A stretch of 64,000 nucleotides of DNA from Massilia sp. PDC64 (lineage in GTDB: Bacteria; Pseudomonadota; Gammaproteobacteria; Burkholderiales; Burkholderiaceae_D), in assembly GCF_900101265.1 (NCBI RefSeq), contig NZ_FMZS01000007.1, positions 248,001 to 312,000 on the forward strand. Reading direction: 5' to 3'. The translations under genes were made by a program, and so were the position numbers. This document shows positions 15,408-23,855 of this stretch, one piece after another (position 1 is the first letter of the stretch; each line of letters begins with the position of its first letter). Below the pieces are notes generated by a model, which saw nothing but the letters and a program-made list of their open reading frames with translations, did no database searches and was not told the origin of the DNA.

Positions 15408-17396
15408 TCACCAGCGCGCGCGCTCCCTCTTCGACTGCCGCTTGCGCGCCGCCGCGTTCTGCTGCTGCAGCAGGGCATCGACGCGCTCGGACGCCTCGCG
15501 CGCCAGGGTCTGGGCTTCTTCGATGCTGGGAAAGAATTCCGGCATGCGGTAGCCGAGCCAGGCATAGGCCGAATACATGCGGCACGTGTCCTCGACTTCC
15601 TGCAGGTTTTGCCAGAACAATTCCTGCGGATGAGGTTGCAGCTTGCAGACCTTCCGTTTCGCCAGCGATTGCGCCCAGTGCGACCATGCGCTTTCCAGCG
15701 TGGGCACCTTGGTCGAGATCGGCACGAGCGACATCGTGAATTTCTCCGCCACGCTCAGGTCCAGCGTATCGAGCCATTCCGCGCGCTCGTTCTGTTCTTC
15801 CGTGATGCGCGGGTAGAAAAAGCCATCCGGCACGTCGATGTTGTGCACAAAGCGTTTCAGCAGTTTCACCAGCGACGTCTCGCCCGTCACCGACGAGATG
15901 CGGTGTAATTGCTCCAGCGACGGGGCCACGGCGAAACCGCTAGCCGGCACGGGCGGGATCTTTTCCTTCATCAACGAGCGCATGATCTCGTGCGTGTCGT
16001 CGTTGTAGCCGGCCACGAAACCTTCCTCGTGGACGCCGTAGCGGCCCGCGCGGCCGGCGATCTGCTTGGCGAGCGCGGCGGAAATTTCCTCTTCCTCATA
16101 GCCGTTGTACTTGACGGCCGTCGTCATCACGATGCGCTGGATCGGCATGTTCAGGCCCATGGCGAGGGCGTCCGTGCCGACGACGATGTCGGCCTGTCCT
16201 TCGCGGAACCGCTCGGCCTGCGCGCGCCGCACTTCTGGAGATAAATTGCCGTAGACGGTGGCCACCGACAGCCCCATCTCCGTGATCATGTCGCGCCACA
16301 TCAGCACGTCGCGGCGCGAGAACGCGATGACGGCGTCGCCCCGCTTCAGGTTACGCAGCTTGCGCACGGCGCTGGCTTCCATCGACAACGGCGCCTTGCG
16401 TTTCAGCACATGCACTTCGAGGGGACATTCCAGGCGCTCGGCCAGCGCCTCGATCGCGCGCCGCGCTTCCGGCGCGCCGACGAGGTACACGGTCGACGCC
16501 GGCGCGCCGCACACGGCCGCAGTCCAGGCGGCGCCGCGGTCGCGGTCGGCCAGCATCTGGATCTCGTCGATGACGGCGACCTGCACGGGCGTCTTCGTGT
16601 CCAGCATCTCGACGGTGCTGGCGACGTGCGTCGCGCCTTCCGCCAGGCGGCGTTCCTCGCCCGTGACGAGGCTGACCTTGATCGGTTCGCCATCCGCACC
16701 GACCGTGTTCTGCAGGCGCTCGTAGTTTTCCAGCGCCAGCAGGCGCAGCGGCGCGAGATAGACGCCGCTGTCGGCTTGCGCCAGGTGTTCCATCGCGCGG
16801 TGCGTCTTGCCGGAATTGGTCGGGCCCAGCAGCGCGATGAAGCGGCGCGCCATCCTGCTGGCGACCTCGAACGACGCGGGATACTCGGCCAGGTTGATGC
16901 TTTCCTTGGTGCGGGCGGCGTGGCGCTCTTCCTGCTCGCGCTCGATGGCGTGCAGCAGGCGCTGGCGGATGCGGTCGAACACGAACTCGGCCGGCTCGGA
17001 CGTCTCCAGCTCTTCCAGCACGTGCAGGAACAGCATCGGGTCGAAGCCGAACTCGTCGGCCTGGTCCGCGATTTCCCGCACGAATTCCTCGACTTCCTGG
17101 TTCAGGTCGTCGACGGCATCGCGCGTGGCCCGCTCCTCGACGAGCTCGCGCCGGGCCAGCAGATCCATCTTGCGCCATTTGCTGGGCTTGGCCAGCACGC
17201 CGCGTGCCGGCACGAGGCGGTACTCGACATGCAGGCCGTCCACGCGCACGGCGCCGGCAAAGCGCAGGAAGACGCGGCCTTCCATGCGGACGAGCTCGAC
17301 ACCGCGCTCGTGCAGGCCGAGCTCGCGTTCGAGGAAGGCGTCGTCGTCCTGGGTGTCGTCGTCAGGTGGAGGGTTGCGGAAATGTTGGTTGCTCAT
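15408..17396 (-). CDS. SUV3-type DExH RNA helicase
   Basis: 662 residues. Motif I GPTNSGKTHRAMEHL, motif II DEIQ, motif III-like VYLVGAPEA, and motif VI KQIAGRAGRYG match the SUPV3L1/SUV3 (Ski2-like) family, an ATP-dependent RNA helicase that works with exoribonuclease in mitochondria. A SUV3-like C-terminal helical region follows. The first 190 residues are an acidic extension with coiled-coil character (DLNQEVEEFVREIADQADE). Bacterial members occur in alpha- and some betaproteobacteria; their substrate is not settled. No degradosome partner is adjacent. Confidence 0.82.
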   Translation of the reverse strand: MSNQHFRNPPPDDDTQDDDAFLERELGLHERGVELVRMEGRVFLRFAGAVRVDGLHVEYRLVPARGVLAKPSKWRKMDLLARRELVEERATRDAVDDLNQEVEEFVREIADQADEFGFDPMLFLHVLEELETSEPAEFVFDRIRQRLLHAIEREQEERHAARTKESINLAEYPASFEVASRMARRFIALLGPTNSGKTHRAMEHLAQADSGVYLAPLRLLALENYERLQNTVGADGEPIKVSLVTGEERRLAEGATHVASTVEMLDTKTPVQVAVIDEIQMLADRDRGAAWTAAVCGAPASTVYLVGAPEARRAIEALAERLECPLEVHVLKRKAPLSMEASAVRKLRNLKRGDAVIAFSRRDVLMWRDMITEMGLSVATVYGNLSPEVRRAQAERFREGQADIVVGTDALAMGLNMPIQRIVMTTAVKYNGYEEEEISAALAKQIAGRAGRYGVHEEGFVAGYNDDTHEIMRSLMKEKIPPVPASGFAVAPSLEQLHRISSVTGETSLVKLLKRFVHNIDVPDGFFYPRITEEQNERAEWLDTLDLSVAEKFTMSLVPISTKVPTLESAWSHWAQSLAKRKVCKLQPHPQELFWQNLQEVEDTCRMYSAYAWLGYRMPEFFPSIEEAQTLAREASERVDALLQQQNAAARKRQSKRERARW

Positions 17397-17476
17397 GTTC
17401 TTATTGGCGGACTGCAGATGGCGCCACTATAACGCGTAAGGTGATCGGGCACGGTTCAGTGAGCTTCATGCAATAA

Positions 17477-17498
17477 AAAAGGCCCCGCAGGGCCTTGT
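17477..17498 (-). terminator. Rho-independent terminator
   Basis: Stem of 7 bp, 17479-17485 with 17490-17496, around loop CGCA; read on the minus strand it is followed by TTTTTTATTG. It lies 22 bp beyond the stop of the 17520-18083 gene and ends the lipB-lipA transcript. Confidence 0.8.
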
Positions 17499-17519
17499 TG
17501 ATGGCATCCACGGCGACGG

Positions 17520-18083
17520 TCAACGCTTGTCGAGCTGCGCCAGGAAGCTGTCGATCTTGCCCTCAGGCAGTTGCAGAAACTCTTGCAGACTTTCGCGCCC
17601 GACCTCGAAACGTACCCTGAACTCCCACGGCGTCAGACCGAGCTTCTCCACCTTTCCCGCGTAATGGCACACTTCGAACCCGCTCTCCGTGCGGCCCGAG
17701 AATTCGAGGGAAAGCTTCTGCGGCGAATAGGCCACCCTGGCCGTGAAGGCATGCACGGGCCGTACTTCGAACTCGCCGTCGGCTGGATGCCCGAGCGGTC
17801 CATATTCCAGTTCACCCAGGTGGGTTCCCGCGATTTGCCATTCGCGATCCGGGAGCGTCCAGGTCGTCTTGCCGAGCACCGGCTGGAGGACGGATCCCAT
17901 CAGCGTAGCCGGATCGAAAGGGGACAGCGTCAGTTTTGTTTTTGGGAAAAATGGCAGCCCGTTAAGCGGCTGCACATCCGCGCCCAGGTAAAGGGACCCA
18001 TGCATGAAAACCGCCGTGACCATGTGCGATTCCACGGAGCCGCCACGCTCGAAGCGTCCCGGGCAGGAGATCGACATGGGCAT
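17520..18083 (-). CDS. Conserved hypothetical protein downstream of lipA
   Basis: 187 residues, no signal peptide or membrane segment and no motif I recognise. It is rich in beta-forming segments (FTARVAYSPQKLSLEFSG; TPWEFRVRFEVGRESLQEFL). The start is uncertain: ATG at 18083 or 18077, the first following AAGGTCGGGAT; a third Met is at residue 21. It begins 9 bp after the lipA stop and is followed by a terminator, so it is the last gene of a lipB-lipA operon. Confidence 0.6.
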   Translation of the reverse strand: MPMSISCPGRFERGGSVESHMVTAVFMHGSLYLGADVQPLNGLPFFPKTKLTLSPFDPATLMGSVLQPVLGKTTWTLPDREWQIAGTHLGELEYGPLGHPADGEFEVRPVHAFTARVAYSPQKLSLEFSGRTESGFEVCHYAGKVEKLGLTPWEFRVRFEVGRESLQEFLQLPEGKIDSFLAQLDKR

Positions 18084-18092
18084 ATCCCGACC

Positions 18093-19085
18093 TTACGCCG
18101 CGACGCCCGCTTCGTGCGCCTGCTGGTCCGCGTGATAGGACGAACGCACCATCGCGCCGACGGCCGCGTGCACGAAGCCCATCTCGTACGCCTTCTCCTC
18201 GAACATTTTAAAAGTGTCGGGGTGGACGTAGCGGCGCACCGGCAGGTGCGAGTTCGACGGGGCCAGGTACTGGCCGATGGTCAGCATGTCGATGTCGTGC
18301 GCGCGCATGTCGCGCATGACTTCCAGGATTTCCTCGTCGGTCTCGCCCAGGCCGACCATCAGGCCGGACTTCGTGACGGCGTTCGGGTACATCTTCTTGA
18401 AGTCGCGCAGCAGCACGAGCGAGTGCTGGTAGTCGGCGCCCGGGCGCGCTTCCTTGTACAGGCGCGGCACGGTTTCCAGGTTGTGGTTCATCACGTCCGG
18501 CAGGCCGTCGGCGAAGATGTTCAGCGCCTTTTCCAGGCGGCCACGGAAGTCCGGTACGAGCACTTCGATCTTGGTGTTCGGCGACAGCGCGCGGGTCTTC
18601 TGGATGCACTCGACGAAGTGGCCGGCGCCGCCGTCACGCAGGTCGTCGCGGTCCACCGACGTGATCACGACGTACGACAGGCGCAGGTCGGCGATGGTTT
18701 TCGCCAGGTTGGCCGGCTCGTTGACGTCGAGCGGGTCCGGGCGGCCGTGGCCGACGTCGCAGAACGGGCAGCGGCGCGTGCACTTGTCGCCCATGATCAT
18801 GAAGGTCGCGGTGCCCTTGCCGAAGCATTCGCCGATGTTCGGGCAGCTCGCTTCCTCGCACACGGTGACGAGGTTGTTGGCGCGCAAGATGTCCTTGATC
18901 TCGTAAAAGCGCGACGACGGGCTCGCGGCTTTTACGCGGATCCAGTCCGGCTTCTTCAGGCGCTCGTGTTGCTCGAGCGGCACGATCTTGATCGGGATGC
19001 GCGAGGTCTTGCTCGCGCCCTTTTGCTTTTCGCTGGCGTTGTAAGAAGCTGCTGCGGCGGTGCCGGTGTCGATTTCGGAAGTCAT
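18093..19085 (-). CDS. lipA: Lipoyl synthase
   Basis: Radical-SAM enzyme that inserts two sulfurs into octanoyl groups on lipoyl domains. 330 residues from the ATG at 19085. Both iron-sulfur clusters are visible: the auxiliary cluster CEEASCPNIGEC, and the SAM cluster CTRRCPFC. The C-terminal RSSYHA Ser motif is also present. The N-terminus has a low-complexity Ala/Lys stretch before PIKIVPLEQ. The frame stays open upstream into lipB, but the lipA ATG 8 bp after the lipB stop is the sensible start. Confidence 0.96.
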   Translation of the reverse strand: MTSEIDTGTAAAASYNASEKQKGASKTSRIPIKIVPLEQHERLKKPDWIRVKAASPSSRFYEIKDILRANNLVTVCEEASCPNIGECFGKGTATFMIMGDKCTRRCPFCDVGHGRPDPLDVNEPANLAKTIADLRLSYVVITSVDRDDLRDGGAGHFVECIQKTRALSPNTKIEVLVPDFRGRLEKALNIFADGLPDVMNHNLETVPRLYKEARPGADYQHSLVLLRDFKKMYPNAVTKSGLMVGLGETDEEILEVMRDMRAHDIDMLTIGQYLAPSNSHLPVRRYVHPDTFKMFEEKAYEMGFVHAAVGAMVRSSYHADQQAHEAGVAA

Positions 19086-19093
19086 GTGCGTAG

Positions 19094-19789
19094 TCAGTTG
19101 GTTGCGGCCTGCGCGACCGCTGCGGTTGAAGAGGGTGCCGTGGACAGATGCTGCACGAGGGCGGCGGCGAGGGCCTGCTGCACGTCGGCCAGGGGCACAT
19201 CGACGCCCATCGTTTTCATGTCCACCGTGGCCAGGCCGGAATAGCCGCACGGATTGATCCAGGTGAACGGCGACAAATCCATCGCCACGTTCAGCGAGAC
19301 GCCGTGGTAGGTGCAGCCGTTGCCGCGTACCTTCAGGCCCAGCGCGGCGATCTTGGCGCCCTTGCGCGGACCGTCGGCGATATAGATGCCGGGCGCGCCT
19401 TCGACGCGTTCGCCCGCCAGATTATACGCCGCCAGCACATCGATCACGGCCTGCTCGATCTTGTGGACGAACTGCCGGGCGTACAGCTTGCCGCCCGGTT
19501 TGTTGCGGCGCAGGTCCATCAGCAGGTAGATCACGACCTGGCCGGGGCCGTGGTACGTGACCTCGCCGCCGCGGTCGGTCTGCACGACGGGGACGCCATG
19601 CGCCCCGACGCTCAGGAGGTGGCCGCGGTCGGCGCCCAGCCCGAGCGTGAACACGGGCGGATGCTCGACGATCCACAACTCGTCGGGCGTGTCGGGCGTG
19701 CGCGCATCCGTGAAGGCGCGCATCGCGGCAAAAACGGGTTCGTAGTCGGCGCGGCCAAGCTCACGGATAGCCGGCTGGTTCGCTTGCAT
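19094..19789 (-). CDS. lipB: Octanoyl-[ACP]:protein N-octanoyltransferase
   Basis: Transfers octanoate from ACP to lipoyl domains for LipA. 231 residues. Motifs are DRGGEVTYHGPGQVVIYLL with the substrate-binding RGG and HGPGQ, a catalytic lysine in GAKIAALGLKVR, and catalytic Cys in INPCGYSGL. The C-terminus is a low-complexity Ala/Thr/Ser tail. 69 bp separate it from the upstream ybeD gene; the gap holds a good -10 box. Confidence 0.95.
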   Translation of the reverse strand: MQANQPAIRELGRADYEPVFAAMRAFTDARTPDTPDELWIVEHPPVFTLGLGADRGHLLSVGAHGVPVVQTDRGGEVTYHGPGQVVIYLLMDLRRNKPGGKLYARQFVHKIEQAVIDVLAAYNLAGERVEGAPGIYIADGPRKGAKIAALGLKVRGNGCTYHGVSLNVAMDLSPFTWINPCGYSGLATVDMKTMGVDVPLADVQQALAAALVQHLSTAPSSTAAVAQAATN

Positions 19790-19818
19790 GGATAGGGTCT
19801 TTGAAGGGATACCCCGTC

Positions 19819-19824
19819 ATTATA
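19819..19824 (-). promoter_or_regulatory. Candidate -10 element for lipB
   Basis: Reads TATAAT on the minus strand, about 30 bp before the lipB start at 19789. No strong -35 is visible at standard spacing. It suggests lipB can be transcribed separately from ybeD. Confidence 0.4.
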
Positions 19825-19858
19825 AGCCAGCCTGATGGCTGACGTTGTAAACCCGGCT

Positions 19859-20125
19859 TTACAAGACGATCTTCACCATCGGATGCGACGACAGTTCGCG
19901 GTACAGGTTGTCGAGCATTTCGCGGCTGGTGGCGCGCACGATCACGGTCAGGCCCGTGTAGGCGCCCTTGGCCGACGGCCGCACTTCCATCTTGCCGGCA
20001 TGGAAAGTCGGATCGTGGATGGTAACCACTTCGACAATGGTCGTGGCGAAATCGTCGTGCGTCGGGCCCATGACCTTGATCGGGAAATCGCTCGGGTATT
20101 CGATGAGGGAATCTTTCGGGTCCAT
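19859..20125 (-). CDS. ybeD: YbeD/DUF493 family protein
   Basis: 88 residues from the ATG at 20125, preceded by AAAGGAGTGGCCT; the frame is open far upstream through another gene, but that is not coding. ACT-like fold; N-terminal DSLIEYPSDFPIKVMGP and C-terminal LYRELSSHPMVKIVL are typical of the family. A role beside lipB/lipA is conserved by synteny; the molecular function is not established. Confidence 0.9.
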   Translation of the reverse strand: MDPKDSLIEYPSDFPIKVMGPTHDDFATTIVEVVTIHDPTFHAGKMEVRPSAKGAYTGLTVIVRATSREMLDNLYRELSSHPMVKIVL

Positions 20126-20181
20126 AGGCCACTCCTTTTGTAAAACAGCATTGTAGCCAAACCGCTTCGTTTCCGCCCGGA

Positions 20182-22197
20182 TCACCGCTCCTTCTGGTCC
20201 CGCCCGCGCTGGTCGACGTGGCGCCGCTGCTCCTCGGACCTGGTCGGCGCGGGGGCCGGTGCGGGGGCCGGGGCCGGCGCGGGTGCCGCGACGGGTGCCG
20301 GGCGCGGAGCCATCTGCACGGGTGCCGGTGCCGGTGCCGGCGCTGCGGCGGGTGCCGGCCGCGGGGCCATCTGCACGGGCGGCGGCGCCGGACGTTCGAT
20401 ACGCGGCTGCGGCGCCGGCGCTGGCATCATGGGCTGCGGCTGTGGTTGCGGCTGCGCCTGCAGCTGGGCCTGGGGGACAGGCTGGCGGTTGCGGCGCCAT
20501 TCTTCCAGCTGTTCGCGGCGTTCGTCACGGCGCGCGTCGCGCTCCATCCGCTCGCGCTCGCGCTCGAAGCGGTCGCGCTGCCAGGCACCGGGGACGCCCG
20601 CCGGCGGCAGCGCCTGCGGCTGCTGGATCGTCGGGCTGACGGTCGACAGCGGTTGCGGCGGCAGGTGCGGCGTCGGGCTCGTCACGGTGCTGAGCGGCTG
20701 CGGCGGCAGGTGTGGCGTCGGACTCGTGACGGGCAAGCCCTGCGCCGAATTGACGGGAGGCGCCGTGAGCACCTGGCCCGGCTGGCGTTGGCCGACAAAA
20801 CCGTCGCGCTCGGCGCGGGCCGACTCGATGCGGCGCTCGCGGCCCGGGTCCGCGTGGCGGCCGTCCATGCGGGCGATGCCGACGGGGCCGCGGATGCCGT
20901 CCCCGTCGCGGTCCGCGCGGTCCGGGCGATCCGGGCGGTTCGGCCGGTTCGGCAGCACCGGGGCGGGAGGCGGCGCGCTGGCGGGAACGTTATGCACCAG
21001 CACCGGCGGCACGGTCGCGATCGGCGTACGCGGGACGTTCACCCGGCCCGGCCGGTCGAAGCGGTCCTGCGGCACGACCGTGAGGCCTTGCGGGCGGTAG
21101 TCGCGCGGGCGGCGCGGGTTGTCGCGCACGTGTTCGTTCAGCCAGCGCAGGTGGTGGTCCGGTGCGCGCCAGGTGGGCACGTAGCGGTCGTGCGGCGTCA
21201 GCGGATACCAGCCGGCGGCCGGCAGCGGGCGGTTGCGGTCGCGGAACGTGAGGTTCCAGCCCGCGCCGCCGACCCAGCCGACGAGCGCCGGTGCCCAGAC
21301 AAGATGCTCATGACGGCGGCCCGGTGCCCAGGCCCAGCGATTGTGCACGTGCACCCAGCGGCCGTAGTGGAACGGCGCATAGCCCCACGGCGCATTGTCG
21401 ACCCAGGTCCAGCCCCACGGCTCGAGCCAGGTCCAGCTGCCGTCGCGGTACGGCACCCATGTCGAGGCCACGGTCGGGATCCACAGCGGGCCATATTCCG
21501 GATCCTCGCGCCAGCTGCCGTAGCGGTCGAGGTCTTCGTAGCCCGTCATCTCCGTCGTCACGTAGCGGCTCGATGCGGCATTGTCCTCGTAGCGGTCGCG
21601 CCCGAGGGCCCATTCGTCGAAATCGTCGCGCACGGCGGCCATGGTGCGCACGTCGGCATCGCCCACTTCGGCGCGGCGGCCGGCGCGCAGGGTCAGCTGC
21701 GAGTCGCCGTCCTCGACGAGCGCCGTGCCGTCGAACACGGTGACGAAGCTCGTGTCGCGCACGCGCTCGGCGTCCACGCGCAGGCGGCCGGGCTGCTGCA
21801 GGCGCACGCGCGCCTGCGGGGTCTCGAGTTCGAAGCCGGCCAGCACGTCCGCATTGAGCACGCGCACGCTGGCGCTGCCGTAGTGCAGGCGCAGGCGGAG
21901 GCTGTCGTCGTCCATCTGCAGCACTTCCAGCGACGAGTCGCCGTCCAGCCGGATCGACGTTGAGCCGACGCGCAGCTCCGTGCGGCTGCCGGCCGCCGTG
22001 CTGATCGTGTTGCCCGACGTGACGGGCCAGTTGACCTGCGCCGCCATCATCTCGGCGCCGACGTCGCTGCCGATCGTGACCTGGCCCTGGGCCAGCGCGA
22101 CACGGCCCACGCGCGCGGGCGGATCGGCCGCCACGGCAAGCGCCGTCAGGGTGGAGAAAGCAAGGAGGACGGCGGTTTTCGCGACGCGGTTCGGCAT
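20182..22197 (-). CDS. Secreted FecR-domain / DUF6600-type protein with Pro/Ala-rich tail
   Basis: 671 residues. A signal peptide (1-23) is followed by a FecR-like beta domain (about 29-170). Then comes an aromatic-rich region with many Trp/Tyr (YGPLWIPTVASTWVPYRDG; WGYAPFHYGRWVHV) as in DUF6600 proteins. The last 250 residues are Pro/Gln/Arg low complexity with a 15-residue unit (TSPTPHLPPQPLSTV) twice in tandem and long Ala-Pro repeats. There is no adjacent FecI sigma factor, so it is not a classical FecR anti-sigma. Likely an envelope or surface protein. Confidence 0.72.
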   Translation of the reverse strand: MPNRVAKTAVLLAFSTLTALAVAADPPARVGRVALAQGQVTIGSDVGAEMMAAQVNWPVTSGNTISTAAGSRTELRVGSTSIRLDGDSSLEVLQMDDDSLRLRLHYGSASVRVLNADVLAGFELETPQARVRLQQPGRLRVDAERVRDTSFVTVFDGTALVEDGDSQLTLRAGRRAEVGDADVRTMAAVRDDFDEWALGRDRYEDNAASSRYVTTEMTGYEDLDRYGSWREDPEYGPLWIPTVASTWVPYRDGSWTWLEPWGWTWVDNAPWGYAPFHYGRWVHVHNRWAWAPGRRHEHLVWAPALVGWVGGAGWNLTFRDRNRPLPAAGWYPLTPHDRYVPTWRAPDHHLRWLNEHVRDNPRRPRDYRPQGLTVVPQDRFDRPGRVNVPRTPIATVPPVLVHNVPASAPPPAPVLPNRPNRPDRPDRADRDGDGIRGPVGIARMDGRHADPGRERRIESARAERDGFVGQRQPGQVLTAPPVNSAQGLPVTSPTPHLPPQPLSTVTSPTPHLPPQPLSTVSPTIQQPQALPPAGVPGAWQRDRFERERERMERDARRDERREQLEEWRRNRQPVPQAQLQAQPQPQPQPMMPAPAPQPRIERPAPPPVQMAPRPAPAAAPAPAPAPVQMAPRPAPVAAPAPAPAPAPAPAPTRSEEQRRHVDQRGRDQKER
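20225..20410 (-). repeat. Ala-Pro repeat tract
   Basis: Within the C-terminus of the FecR/DUF6600 protein. GGTGCCGG-type repeats encode (PA)n and two copies of PVQMAPRPAP. A likely slippage site, probably variable in length between strains. Confidence 0.7.
20648..20737 (-). repeat. Two tandem 45-bp units
   Basis: Two nearly identical 45-bp units starting at 20648 and 20693 encode two copies of TSPTPHLPPQPLSTV in the FecR/DUF6600 protein. They differ at a few positions. Confidence 0.75.
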
Positions 22198-22325
22198 GAT
22201 GTCTCCAGGGCGGGAGTGGGCGTATTGTTATTGGTAGACGCGGCGGATTGCGTCTCCTGCATTACAACGCACGAGCGTACGAAACGACGACACGAATTAC
22301 AAATGGTTGCGAAATGTTTCCGCGC

Positions 22326-22961
22326 TCAGGCGTGGTTGCGTTTGACGAAGAACATCAGCGCGCCGACCGCCATCAGCACGCCGCCGAAGAAGCGGTTCTG
22401 GAGCTTGACGGCACGCGGGTCGCGGAACCAGCGCTGCATCGTCGATGCCAGCAGGGCGTAGCCGTGCATGACGGTCGTGTCGATGGTGACCATCGTGACG
22501 CCGAGGATCGCCAGCTGCGGCAGCACGGGCGCCTCGTTCGAGATGAATTGCGGCAGCACGGCGACCATGAAGATGATGCCCTTCGGATTCGTCGCGTTGG
22601 TGAGGAAGCCGGTCAATACGCGGCGGCCGAACGACGGATGTTCCGCGAGGCCGGCGGTGGACACGTTCGACGCTTCCGCCTTCGAGCGCCACTGGGCGAT
22701 GCCGAGCCAGATCAGGTACAGCGCGCCGACGATCTTCACGATCGTGAACGCCGTTTCCGACGCGAGCAGCAGCGAGCCGACGCCGGCGCCGGCGATCACC
22801 AGCACGAGCACGAGGCCCAGTTGCAGGCCCAGCACGGTGGCGCTTGCCTTTTTCAACCCGTAGGCGAGGCCGTGCGACATCGACAGGATGGCGCCGGAAC
22901 CGGGCGAAATGGCGATCAGCGTGCCCGCGATGACGAAGGCGATCCAGGTGGCAAAGCTCAT
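22326..22961 (-). CDS. LysE/RhtB-family amino-acid exporter
   Basis: 211 residues from MSFATWIAF (ATG at 22961); an upstream in-frame ATG at 23006 would add an Arg/Pro-rich segment uncharacteristic of the family. Six membrane helices are predicted. The LysE motif AISPGSGAILSMSHGLAYG and TNATNPKGIIFMVAVLPQF are visible. Substrate not determinable (homoserine/threonine or other amino acids). Stands alone. Confidence 0.85.
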   Translation of the reverse strand: MSFATWIAFVIAGTLIAISPGSGAILSMSHGLAYGLKKASATVLGLQLGLVLVLVIAGAGVGSLLLASETAFTIVKIVGALYLIWLGIAQWRSKAEASNVSTAGLAEHPSFGRRVLTGFLTNATNPKGIIFMVAVLPQFISNEAPVLPQLAILGVTMVTIDTTVMHGYALLASTMQRWFRDPRAVKLQNRFFGGVLMAVGALMFFVKRNHA

Positions 22962-23052
22962 GGGAGAAAAGCGGAAGGGGAAATGGGGAGCGCGGGCATG
23001 GCGCACGGCGCCGGCGATTGCCGGGCGGCCGCGGCCAGCCGCGGGGTACTGC

Positions 23053-23337
23053 TTACTTCTTCTTCGGGTTGACGGCGGCCTTCAGGGTCGCGCCGGCAGC
23101 GAAGCGCGGCGTCTTCGACGCAGCGATCTTGATGACTTCGCCGGTAGCCGGGTTGCGACCCTTGCGGGCTGCGCGCTTGGTGACCGAGAACGTGCCGAAG
23201 CCGGTGATACCCACCGTGTCGCCTTTTTTCAGACGCTCGGTGATGATGTCGATGATGGTGTTCACTGCGTCGTTCGCAGCGGCGCCCGACATCTCGGTAC
23301 GCTTCGCAAATTCAGCGATCAGTTCGCCTTTTTTCAT
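23053..23337 (-). CDS. hup: HU-family DNA-binding protein
   Basis: 94 residues from the ATG at 23337, preceded by GGAGGATTT. Histone-like nucleoid protein; the DNA-binding arm signature GFGTFSVTKRAARKGRNPATGE is split across TGFGTFSV and RKGRNPATGEVIKI. The C-terminus is Lys-rich (VNPKKK). Closer to HU-beta than to IHF. An 8-bp dyad lies upstream at 23362-23397. Confidence 0.93.
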   Translation of the reverse strand: MKKGELIAEFAKRTEMSGAAANDAVNTIIDIITERLKKGDTVGITGFGTFSVTKRAARKGRNPATGEVIKIAASKTPRFAAGATLKAAVNPKKK

Positions 23338-23361
23338 AAATCCTCCGGGTTGAAAGAGCCG

Positions 23362-23397
23362 GAAGATTAGCATAATTAATTGCTCCGTGTAATCTTC
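23362..23397. promoter_or_regulatory. Inverted repeat upstream of hup
   Basis: Perfect 8-bp arms GAAGATTA (23362-23369) and TAATCTTC (23390-23397) separated by 20 bp of AT-rich sequence, 25 bp before the hup start. Could be an operator or autoregulatory HU site; no factor identified. Confidence 0.35.
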
Positions 23398-23444
23398 TTA
23401 CACGTCATACACCCTGTACTGGCGGGGTTTCTGCGATTTTTTGC

Positions 23445-23654
23445 TCAGGCCGCGGCCGGATTCGCGTCGCCGCTGGCCAGGCGCAGGCGCAGCGCCGCGT
23501 TGATCAGCGTCTGGTAACCGGTGCCGGTGCGCTCGGCGCGCGAGCGGAATTCGTCCAGGACCTCGTCGTCGAGGTAGATGGTGATGCGGGTCTTGCGCTT
23601 CGGAGGACGGGCACGGCGGCGCGGAACGGACGGCAGGTCGAGGTTCTGGTTCAT
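23445..23654 (-). CDS. BrnA-like ribbon-helix-helix protein (orphan antitoxin type)
   Basis: 69 residues from the ATG at 23654, which has AAGGAG at spacing 6 (an ATG at 23660 abuts the SD). An N-terminal basic patch (RRRARPPKRK) is followed by TRITIYLDDEVLDEFRSRAERTG and YQTLINAALRLRL. This is the beta-strand/helix pattern of RHH antitoxins such as BrnA. BrnA normally follows a BrnT toxin; none is next to it, so it may be a stand-alone DNA-binding regulator. Confidence 0.7.
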   Translation of the reverse strand: MNQNLDLPSVPRRRARPPKRKTRITIYLDDEVLDEFRSRAERTGTGYQTLINAALRLRLASGDANPAAA

Positions 23655-23855
23655 GGGCATCTCCTTCAGGTCGGAAAGGCTGCTGCACCGCAGCCAATGT
23701 TGTCACTATACGTATGGCCCGGCATGAGCTGCACGGGAAAGCGACGAGATGCAGATTTGCGGGTTTGAAACGCAGAAAACGCGCCTGAACCGTGTGCCGG
23801 GGCCGACAGACTGCGTCGGTTAAGATGTGAGCATATTGATATTGAGGAGTGGTAC

